Shown here: one piece after another, positions 15,604 to 21,785 of the stretch
Layout: each line of letters opens with the position of its first letter
Numbering within the stretch: the stretch's first letter is position 1
NCBI GenBank assembly: GCA_937906995.1
Contig: CALESB010000032.1
Coordinates: 1 to 39,508, forward strand
DNA from: an uncultured Sutterella sp.
Lineage (GTDB): Bacteria; Pseudomonadota; Gammaproteobacteria; Burkholderiales; Burkholderiaceae_F
Reading direction: 5' to 3'
Length of the DNA stretch: 39,508 nt
The notes under the pieces: generated by a model
Databases searched by the model: none
Seen by the model: the letters and a program-made list of their open reading frames with translations, nothing else
Told to the model about the DNA's origin: nothing
Program-made: the position numbers and the translations under genes

Positions 15604-16021
15604 GCAGATAAAGAAAGGTGCTCTTGTTAGCGGTTTTGGTGGAAGCCTAGGAAACTTAACAACCAAGACAACTAAGGCAGAGAGCACCAGCAACAAGCAT
15701 AACCGAATCGCCGATGTAATGCACGGCAATAGCTTGCATTGCACGGCCTTGCACTCTATACTTTCCCGTACCAGTTCAAACACTGGTAACAATCTTGGCG
15801 GATTGTTTGAAACATCACGGCGACTAATCGCCATGCCTTTCATGGCTTTTTCTTTTTGTGCGCTTAGTCGGACTCATGGCGTAAGTGCGTCTATTTGTTT
15901 TGACGGGCACGCTAATTGGGAATCCCTTACGGGGTTGCTGTTTTCCGTGATGACAGTCCGCCAACCCGATTGGTGTTGCCCTCCCACACTTGGCGGTGTG
16001 GTGGCCTTCATTAACAAATAG
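15596..16021 (+). CDS. Ash/Icd-like small protein of P4-type elements (tentative)
   Basis: A 141-residue frame whose start overlaps the alpA stop; GGGGG lies seven bases upstream of ATG 15596. The N-terminal half is Ser/Thr/Asn-rich. The C-terminal half (AFSFCALSRTHGVSASICF, then NWESLTGLLFSVMTVRQPDW) resembles my memory of Ash/Icd-like frames between regulator and replication genes in P4-like prophages, implicated in SOS induction or cell-division inhibition. The match is unverified. The opposite strand at 15874-16080 is also open, with a GWRTVITENSNPVRDSQLA segment that likewise recalls these families, so the coding strand is not certain. Confidence 0.45.
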   Translation: MNRQIKKGALVSGFGGSLGNLTTKTTKAESTSNKHNRIADVMHGNSLHCTALHSILSRTSSNTGNNLGGLFETSRRLIAMPFMAFSFCALSRTHGVSASICFDGHANWESLTGLLFSVMTVRQPDWCCPPTLGGVVAFINK

Positions 16022-16036
16022 TCACGGAGTCTAGCC

Positions 16037-16405
16037 ATGAGTAATACTCTCAATGGTGCAGTTTCTGCACGTCTCAACAAATGTACAAATCAACAAACTT
16101 CTGATTTTGTCTCTAAATTTTCTGCTGAAAATTCGTCTTTAGCCACTGTCATTCGTCAATTGGCAACCAATGACACGCAAGAACCCATAGACGTATCCGA
16201 CTCCATTATTACGGCCAGTAATCAGGCTTTGAGCATCTTACGAGTAGTTGCTCAATGCTCTTGCCGTGAAAATGAGTACTCATCGAAACAGGGGTTTTAT
16301 TGTGATGGTGAAGATATTGCTCAATCATTGGATTTTGCCGTCCAAATTCTTGCCTTATGTAATGATGCGCAAGCAAAAGTTAACCAAGTGCTAAGGGGTG
16401 AATGA
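16037..16405 (+). CDS. Hypothetical protein of the element's replication block
   Basis: A 122-residue soluble protein with no membrane segment and no motif that I recognise. GGAG lies seven bases before ATG 16037. It has a Ser/Asn/Thr-rich N-terminus and two probable helical segments (SNQALSILRVVAQCSCRENE and AQSLDFAVQILALCNDAQAK) with several Cys residues. Proteins of this size and position often precede the primase gene in P4-like elements, but no function can be read from the sequence. It ends two bases upstream of the preferred start of the primase gene. Confidence 0.75.
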   Translation: MSNTLNGAVSARLNKCTNQQTSDFVSKFSAENSSLATVIRQLATNDTQEPIDVSDSIITASNQALSILRVVAQCSCRENEYSSKQGFYCDGEDIAQSLDFAVQILALCNDAQAKVNQVLRGE

Positions 16406-16406
16406 T

Positions 16407-17435
16407 ATGAGCGAATCTATTCGAGTGGGTATCTTTGCAACCGCATTAGAAGCCTGTGAAGCGGTTAACGTCCAGTATGAAGAGCAAAAGATTAAAGGCA
16501 GTTACTGGACACTCTTAAACATCAAAAACGATAGCAACGGGAAGGGCGATGCACGTGCGGTTGTTTTTGAAAACGGTAATGGCGGTTGTGTGTGGAATTG
16601 GAAAGATTCCACCCATGCTATTTGGTTTGATGACTACAAAGACAACAAGCCATTAACCAAAGCTCAAAAGCTAGCGATTGAAGCCGAAAGAAAACGAGCT
16701 GTAGCACGATTTGAAGCGGAGGAAAGGACAAAGCATGAAAGAGCCGGCCTCTGCGCTTTGACGCTTTTCCGTTGCTCTAATCCTTGTGATCCTAAGTATC
16801 CGTACTTATTAACCAAGCATATTGCCCCAGTCGAGACGTTGCGAACCATTGCATATGAGAAGGCTTTTGAGATTTGGAAAGCCTATTACAAGGAAGTGTT
16901 CAACCAAACACCCAAAGGCATTTTTGGATCAGGAGGGCAACCCCTGAACGAGTCAAGCCTTTTAGTAGTCCCTATGCGTGGTGATGTGTCTCATGTCCAA
17001 ACCATTCAACTCATTGATGACCAAGGTCATAAGGCTTTCCTTAAAGGTGGAAAGATGAGGGGTGCATATTGGCAATCGGAAAGACTCCCCGAATTTGATC
17101 AGGCATACACAAACACTATTGCCATTGGTGAAGGTGTTGCAACTGTTTTGAGCGTTGCTCAAGTAAAAGGCTTTCCTGTGGTGTCTGCAATGAACTGCGG
17201 AAATCTTAGGCCGGTGGCTTTAGAGATTCGAGCGCGATTCCCAAAGGCCAAAATCCTGATTTTGGGTGATGTTGGTAACGGTGAAAATGAAGCGTTTAAA
17301 GCGTCTCAAGCCGTCAAAGGGTTGTTAGCTGTCCCGAAGTTTACAGATGCATTAACGGCCCGATTTAAGGCGATTACGGGGAAAGATAAGCCTACCGATT
17401 TCAATGATTTCTATTTGGCTACTGGAGAGATTTAA
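16407..17435 (+). CDS. Toprim-domain primase-like protein
   Basis: A 342-residue protein. The N-terminal part (SYWTLLNIKNDSNGKGDARA, GGCVWNWKD) resembles the amino-terminal region of phage and satellite Toprim primases. A charged helical stretch follows at about 85-115. The C-terminal Toprim domain has IAIGEGVATVLSV (conserved Glu near residue 242) and VVSAMNCGNL. The metal-binding second motif reads LILGDVGNGE, so the usual DxD appears as DVG, which could weaken or alter catalysis. ATG 16407 has AAGGGG eight bases upstream and is preferred to GTG 16398. It is two bases upstream of the DUF927 gene, its likely partner in element replication. Confidence 0.82.
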   Translation: MSESIRVGIFATALEACEAVNVQYEEQKIKGSYWTLLNIKNDSNGKGDARAVVFENGNGGCVWNWKDSTHAIWFDDYKDNKPLTKAQKLAIEAERKRAVARFEAEERTKHERAGLCALTLFRCSNPCDPKYPYLLTKHIAPVETLRTIAYEKAFEIWKAYYKEVFNQTPKGIFGSGGQPLNESSLLVVPMRGDVSHVQTIQLIDDQGHKAFLKGGKMRGAYWQSERLPEFDQAYTNTIAIGEGVATVLSVAQVKGFPVVSAMNCGNLRPVALEIRARFPKAKILILGDVGNGENEAFKASQAVKGLLAVPKFTDALTARFKAITGKDKPTDFNDFYLATGEI

Positions 17436-17437
17436 TT

Positions 17438-19402
17438 ATGTGTGCAGATAAGAAAAAGGCCACGCTCGAAGGCATGGCCAAAACGGAACAAATGAATGAT
17501 TGCTCTATGAATATTGTAGTTGATCCAATAGACAATGCCAAAGCTGTAAGCCAGTTAACAGACGAGGGCAACGGGGTAAAAAGTTTTACCAAACCTAATG
17601 GCGATAAATTCTTGTTTGGCTCTTTGGGTGTTAGCTTTGTTCCTAGTGGCCGTGACAGTAAGGAAGCTATGGAGGTTTGTAACTTTCTTAGCATTGATGG
17701 ACGCTATAGAGACAGAGAAGGGAACAACTGGGGGCGGATCGTCTCTTGGTTTGATGATGACTGCAAGGAACATCAAATACAAATCAGTGAAGCCGACTTA
17801 GCAACGAAACCTACAGAAGTTTTAGAAGCATTATCTAGCGGTGGTCTCCACACCTTTTGCAATACAAGCCGAGGTGCTCCTAATCGGGTTGTAGATTACA
17901 TTAGAAGCTATCCTGTAGAGGATTTGCCTAAATGCCGTAGTACTCGCTCCTTTGGGTGGTTTAAGGCCGGCCATACATTTATCCTTCCTGATCTTATTTT
18001 GGGTGATAACGCAGACAATGAGGCCGTTATATTTGACGGCGCAGACACCGCAAAACTGCACTATTCACAGAGGGGGACGTTAGAAGAATGGAAAGAGAGT
18101 CTTGGTTATTTGGCGCAGTTTTCTAGTCGTATTGGGTTTTTCACTTGTATCGCCTTTGCGTCTCCCTTGGCTTCGTTGGTGAATGAACAAACAGGCGGTT
18201 TCCATCTTTATGGATTGAGTTCTACTGGTAAATCATCTGCCCTTCGTGTTATGTGTAGCGTGTTTGCCCCAGCCTTTTCGGGTGATCGTCCAGATAGTGA
18301 AATGGGGTCTTGGAGAGCAACTGATAATAACTTGGAGAACGTATGCGAATCTCACAAGCATTTACCCTTGATTTGCGATGAGTTAAAACAAGGCAAGCCA
18401 CAATTGTTGGAAGATATTATTTATATGGTCGGCAACGAATTGGGCAAGGGCAGATCGTCAAAGGGTCTAAAAGCTAGGGACAGAGCGTCTTGGCGATTAC
18501 TTTATGCTTCCGCTGGAGAATTGACGGCAGATGAAATGGTTAATCGCTCAGGCCTGAAACTGGATAACGGGGCACGGGTTCGCCTAGTAAACATACCGCT
18601 ACCTGATAAGGGGTTGGGCGTGTTTGATTCGCTTGCTCCTAATATGCAAGCAGAAGAAATGGCGGACAAGATTAGAGAATATGCCGAATCCAAATATTAT
18701 GGTACGGCCGGTATTGCTTTCTTGGAAGCATTTATTAATGAAGTGAAGGCAACCAGTTTAGATGACGTTGTAACCAAGATTAAAGACGATGTAAAAGCCT
18801 TTGTTAATGATTTGGGTACTGATGGTGATCCAATGGTGGGGCGAGTGGCCAAACGCTTTGGACTGGTTGCAGTGGCTGGTAGCCTAGCTGAAAAGTACAA
18901 GGTTCTCCCTTGGGGCGAAGGTACTGCTAAAAGGTTTGCTGTTGAGTGCTTCAAGGCTTGGAGAGCAAACTTCAAGACTCTTGCCGATTTGGACAAGGAG
19001 TTTATAGAGTGGTTCTTATCTATCCCCGAAACAAAAAGGGCACGCTTTGACATTATCGAAGCCAGTGCGGAAAGCATTAGGCCTATCGTGGATCGTACGG
19101 GCTATGATGATCGGCTAGGGTATATCGTCTTAAAGGTTGGAAATAATCGTGTGTACTACATTCCGGAAGCCTTAAAGGTTTTGTTTGAAAAGAATGGGTA
19201 CGACAATCGAACCGCATTAAATACATTAAGGGAAAATGGCTTATTACTCGGTAAGGATAAAGGCTATTACAACAAGATACCCTCACGGGGTCTAAATGGG
19301 TTGAAACCTAATGCACGCTTTGTGTGCGTTGAGTGTCCAAAAACGGTGGTTGAGGTAATCCAATTGGACAGCGTAAACCAAATTGATGACCTATTTGTGT
19401 AA
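17438..19402 (+). CDS. DUF927-family ATPase (putative replicative helicase)
   Basis: A 654-residue DUF927 protein. GGFHLYGLSSTGKSSALRV (residues about 253-271) contains the Walker A motif, and LPLICDELKQ (309-318) is Walker B. The following RSSKGLKARDRASWRLLYAS and the GARVRLVNIPLPD region fit the family's ATPase core. The C-terminal part (about 480-650) ends in a winged-helix-like region. DUF927 proteins pair with primase domains in phage satellites and are taken to be replication helicases, by analogy to the P4 alpha C-terminus. Here primase and helicase are separate genes. GGAGAG lies nine bases before ATG 17438. Confidence 0.87.
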   Translation: MCADKKKATLEGMAKTEQMNDCSMNIVVDPIDNAKAVSQLTDEGNGVKSFTKPNGDKFLFGSLGVSFVPSGRDSKEAMEVCNFLSIDGRYRDREGNNWGRIVSWFDDDCKEHQIQISEADLATKPTEVLEALSSGGLHTFCNTSRGAPNRVVDYIRSYPVEDLPKCRSTRSFGWFKAGHTFILPDLILGDNADNEAVIFDGADTAKLHYSQRGTLEEWKESLGYLAQFSSRIGFFTCIAFASPLASLVNEQTGGFHLYGLSSTGKSSALRVMCSVFAPAFSGDRPDSEMGSWRATDNNLENVCESHKHLPLICDELKQGKPQLLEDIIYMVGNELGKGRSSKGLKARDRASWRLLYASAGELTADEMVNRSGLKLDNGARVRLVNIPLPDKGLGVFDSLAPNMQAEEMADKIREYAESKYYGTAGIAFLEAFINEVKATSLDDVVTKIKDDVKAFVNDLGTDGDPMVGRVAKRFGLVAVAGSLAEKYKVLPWGEGTAKRFAVECFKAWRANFKTLADLDKEFIEWFLSIPETKRARFDIIEASAESIRPIVDRTGYDDRLGYIVLKVGNNRVYYIPEALKVLFEKNGYDNRTALNTLRENGLLLGKDKGYYNKIPSRGLNGLKPNARFVCVECPKTVVEVIQLDSVNQIDDLFV

Positions 19403-19423
19403 AAAAATGAGTAAAAATTGAGT

Positions 19424-19503
19424 TGTCCCCCATTGTCCCCCACGTTGGGGGACGCTCAATCCCTTGGTATTAGGGCAAGTCCCCCGAGTCCCCCTTGTCC
19501 CCC
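19424..19503 (-). repeat. Iteron array 2 (inverted counterpart of array 1)
   Basis: Read on the minus strand from 19503, octamers lie at offsets 0 (GGGGGACA), 9 (GGGGGACT), 18 (GGGGGACT), 49 (inverted CGTCCCCC), 62 and 72 (GGGGGACA). Spacers of 1, 1, 23, 5 and 2 bases equal those of 14318-14397, yet the 23-base spacer sequence differs, so the geometry rather than a recent duplication is conserved. The inverted unit forms an 8-bp hairpin with its neighbour. It begins 22 bases after the DUF927 stop, where P4 carries crr relative to alpha. Confidence 0.8.
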
Positions 19504-19577
19504 ACTCTAAACCTTGTTTGGTACAAGCAAAACACAACAAAAGACAGGCCAAACAGAGCGACAATCAGACGGGAAAA

Positions 19578-19781
19578 ATGATGAATAATCCCATTAAACA
19601 CCACACCCCAAACAATCAACCAGAGCGAGTATCACGCAAAAGACTAACCAAAGAACAATCTGAACACTTGAGAGAGTCCTACGAAGAACGAAGGGCAATA
19701 CTCGAGTATGAAGGAGGATACAGCCGAGAGGAAGCGGACGTGCTAGCGTGGTTGATGACCTACGGAAAGCAATACGAATAA
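19578..19781 (+). CDS. Small conserved-type element protein (67 aa)
   Basis: ATG 19578 follows GGGA by five bases. The protein is basic and Asn-rich at the start, then RKRLTKEQSEHLRESYEERR and ILEYEGGYSREEADVLAWL. That last segment resembles a recurrent E(Y/F)-(D/E)GG-x-(S/T)-REEAE motif in very small proteins near replication genes of phages and integrative elements; their function is unknown to me. The frame is also open upstream to 19464, but that part overlaps iteron array 2 and is unlikely to be translated. It lies next to the right end of the element. Confidence 0.55.
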   Translation: MMNNPIKHHTPNNQPERVSRKRLTKEQSEHLRESYEERRAILEYEGGYSREEADVLAWLMTYGKQYE

Positions 19782-19824
19782 CCCAGAAAACTGGAGATAG
19801 GGTACTAGGGGGAGTTACAAAATA

Positions 19825-19850
19825 GTTTATTAGTACCCCCATCAGTACCC
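19825..19850 (+). repeat. Candidate attR-like repeat (partner at 12741-12766)
   Basis: This is the right-hand copy of the imperfect 26-bp direct repeat, ending 5 bases before the cyaY stop codon. A further GGGTACTA copy lies at 19800-19807, so each end of the element carries a pair of GGGTACT-type sites in opposite orientation. This fits integrase binding sites but is not proof of the crossover point. Confidence 0.35.
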
Positions 19851-19855
19851 TATTT

Positions 19856-20185
19856 TCATAGATCGTCTGTATGCCCTATGTTTACTGGGTGTCCTAGCTT
19901 TTGTGTTAACAGACGCGACAAAACGCCATCCAACGTTTGTTGCTCTGTTGCGTCAATCCAATGTGAACCGTCCCAGTCAAATCGATATCCACCTTTGAGG
20001 CTCGCAAGCCAAATTTGTTTCATGGGTGTTTGTTGGTTAATCACCACCTGAAAACCATGTTCGGTTTCAATGGTAAAAACATTACCTTGACGTTCAATAT
20101 CTAAATCTTCATTGAGCGCATCAATGCGTTCTTCGAGATCATCTAAAGTTTTTTGCGCAAGTGCGATAAACTCTGTTTCTGTCAT
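19856..20185 (-). CDS. cyaY: Frataxin-like iron-binding protein CyaY
   Basis: A 109-residue frataxin: TETEFIALAQKTLDDLEERI helix with acidic residues, then VINQQTPMKQIWLASLKGGY and RFDWDGSHWID, the conserved beta-sheet surface. CyaY binds iron and modulates IscS-dependent iron-sulfur cluster assembly in the cytoplasm. The length matches E. coli CyaY (106), so the adjacent element has not truncated it. It is transcribed toward the element, which has replaced its downstream region. It is divergent from lptM with only 26 bases between the start codons. Confidence 0.93.
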   Translation of the reverse strand: MTETEFIALAQKTLDDLEERIDALNEDLDIERQGNVFTIETEHGFQVVINQQTPMKQIWLASLKGGYRFDWDGSHWIDATEQQTLDGVLSRLLTQKLGHPVNIGHTDDL

Positions 20186-20211
20186 GACAAAATTTAAAAG
20201 AAAGTTAATCT

Positions 20212-20376
20212 ATGAACCGTTTTAAAATTTTAGCGATTCTCGCTAGCTCTATTTTACTGACTGCCTGTGGCTTAAAAGGCGAACTTTACTTACCCGAAAA
20301 GGCACCAATGCCCACAGAGTCGATTCAAAGCGTCGAAGGTACTACCATAGATAGTTCAGTCTCCGCTCAACCTTAG
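20212..20376 (+). CDS. lptM: LptM-like small outer-membrane lipoprotein (YifL family)
   Basis: A 54-residue frame, MNRFKILAILASSILLTACG, then LKGELYLPEKAPMP and a short Ser/Thr-rich tail. SILLTACG is a lipobox with Cys at residue 19, and CGLKGxLYxP is the signature of LptM/YifL, which helps oxidative maturation of the LPS transporter LptD. Position directly upstream of lysA and divergent from cyaY is the conserved context of this family in betaproteobacteria. The AAGAAAG before the ATG is a weak ribosome-binding site. Confidence 0.85.
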   Translation: MNRFKILAILASSILLTACGLKGELYLPEKAPMPTESIQSVEGTTIDSSVSAQP

Positions 20377-20397
20377 TCAAAGGATGCTTTCATTAAA

Positions 20398-21678
20398 ATG
20401 AGCTTGACTGATTCCTTCTTACCTTGTCGTCAATGGCACTACAACGCTAATGACTTATTTTGCGAACAAGTTAAATTAGCCGACCTTGCTCGGGACTTCG
20501 GTACGCCTCTTTATGTCTACTCTAAAGAGGTTATTACTGACGCCTATAAAGCCTATACACGAGCCCTCGCTAATCATCCCCATCTCATTTGCTATGCCGT
20601 CAAAGCTAACTCCAATATTGCGATTTTGCAGCTTCTTGCAAATCTTGGCTGTGGCTTTGATATTGTTTCCGGTGGCGAACTTATGCGTGTGCTACATGCA
20701 GGCGGCGATGCCAGAAAGATCACTTTTTCTGGAGTCGCTAAAACGGAACCTGAAATTGAATTAGCATTAAAAGTCGGGATCAAATGCTTTAATGTTGAAA
20801 GCATTCCGGAATTATCACGCATCGAAACGGTTGCCCGTCGCATTGGGCTTATTGCCCCTATTTCTGTACGAGTCAATCCAGATGTTGACGCACACACACA
20901 TCCCTACATTTCCACAGGCTTAAAAAATAATAAATTCGGAGTGGACTATGCCCAGTGCGTTACGCTTTATCGCTACGCTCACCAAAGCCAATGGTTGCGT
21001 GTTCAAGGCATTGATAGTCACATCGGCTCTCAATTAACGGATATGGCTCCGTACTTGGATGCTTGCGACAAAATTTTAGATTTGGTTTGTGAGCTTCATG
21101 ATGAAGGAATTGAATTAGAGCACATTGATTTTGGTGGTGGCGTTGGAGTCCGCTATAGAGATGAAAATACCATTAATATTCCAGAACTTGCTCACCAATT
21201 ACGTTGCAAAATGCTCAATCGTAATTTAGGTCATTTGTGCATGATCTTTGAACCGGGTCGCTCTATGATTGCGAATGCCGGGGTGCTTCTAACCACGGTT
21301 CAGTACATAAAGCGCACACCCGTTAAAAACTTCTTAATTGTAGATGCTGGCATGACGGAGATGATTCGGCCTGCACTCTATGAGGCCTGGATGCCGATTT
21401 TGCCGATCAAAAAGCTACCAGAGATCAATGAATGTTGTTATGACATTGTTGGACCGGTCTGTGAATCCAGTGACTGGCTTGGTAAGGAACGAACATTAAA
21501 AACAGCTCCTGGTCAATGCTTAGCAATTGCCGTTGCTGGTGCTTATGGCATGAGCATGTCGAGCAACTATAACTCCCGAGCTCAGATTGCAGAAATACTT
21601 GTCGACGGGAACAAACATTTTGTCATTCGTCGAAGACAAAATATTGAGGATACATGGCAACAAGAGCGATTGTTGTAA
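20398..21678 (+). CDS. lysA: Diaminopimelate decarboxylase
   Basis: LysA decarboxylates meso-diaminopimelate to lysine using PLP. The 426-residue protein shows the PLP-lysine motif CYAVKANSN, GFDIVSGGEL, the HIGSQ motif, phosphate-binding HIDFGGGVGVRY and EPGRSMIANAG. The active-site segment GPVCESSDWLGKER supplies the Cys, and AGAYGMSMSSNYNSR carries the C-terminal Tyr region. It starts 21 bases after lptM, probably in one transcript. Length is typical of the family. Confidence 0.96.
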   Translation: MSLTDSFLPCRQWHYNANDLFCEQVKLADLARDFGTPLYVYSKEVITDAYKAYTRALANHPHLICYAVKANSNIAILQLLANLGCGFDIVSGGELMRVLHAGGDARKITFSGVAKTEPEIELALKVGIKCFNVESIPELSRIETVARRIGLIAPISVRVNPDVDAHTHPYISTGLKNNKFGVDYAQCVTLYRYAHQSQWLRVQGIDSHIGSQLTDMAPYLDACDKILDLVCELHDEGIELEHIDFGGGVGVRYRDENTINIPELAHQLRCKMLNRNLGHLCMIFEPGRSMIANAGVLLTTVQYIKRTPVKNFLIVDAGMTEMIRPALYEAWMPILPIKKLPEINECCYDIVGPVCESSDWLGKERTLKTAPGQCLAIAVAGAYGMSMSSNYNSRAQIAEILVDGNKHFVIRRRQNIEDTWQQERLL

Positions 21679-21745
21679 CAAAGAGTGAATATTCTCATAT
21701 TAGATAGTGTTTTTACTATTACTGCATTTAGACCATAGTGATAGA

Positions 21746-21779
21746 GTTCCTAGATTAATAATCTCTCTAGGAACTTTTT
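21746..21779 (+). terminator. lysA terminator or leader hairpin of the transporter gene
   Basis: GTTCCTAGA pairs perfectly with TCTAGGAAC around an 11-base loop and is followed by TTTTTAT. The T-run ends six bases before the next ATG (21786). The descending arm contains AGGA, the only Shine-Dalgarno-like sequence near that start, so the hairpin may also mask translation. Confidence 0.7.
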
Positions 21780-21785
21780 ATCATT

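Larger units (their letters stand above)
12624..19855 (+). mobile_element. Integrated P4-like satellite or replicative integrative element (about 7.2 kb, ends approximate)
   Basis: An insertion between the normally adjacent, convergent mrcA and cyaY. It carries an integrase next to one end and a co-directional block: AlpA-like regulator, Ash/Icd-like frame, small unknown protein, Toprim protein and DUF927 ATPase. A further small frame follows near the far end. No structural, lysis, conjugation or identifiable cargo genes are visible. Two inverted 80-bp iteron arrays flank the replication genes. There is no tRNA gene at either end, unlike most P4-type insertions. The boundaries are inferred from flanking genes and imperfect terminal repeats at 12741-12766 and 19825-19850. 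Confidence 0.8.

Noticed and set aside
19464..19577. N-terminal extension of the small end protein to 105 residues
   Set aside because: This part overlaps iteron array 2, starts without a ribosome-binding site and reads as translated repeat DNA.
12624..19855. Possible anti-phage defence or toxin cargo in the element
   Set aside because: All sizeable frames are accounted for by integration, regulation and replication genes plus small unknowns; no nuclease, toxin-antitoxin or defence motif was recognised.
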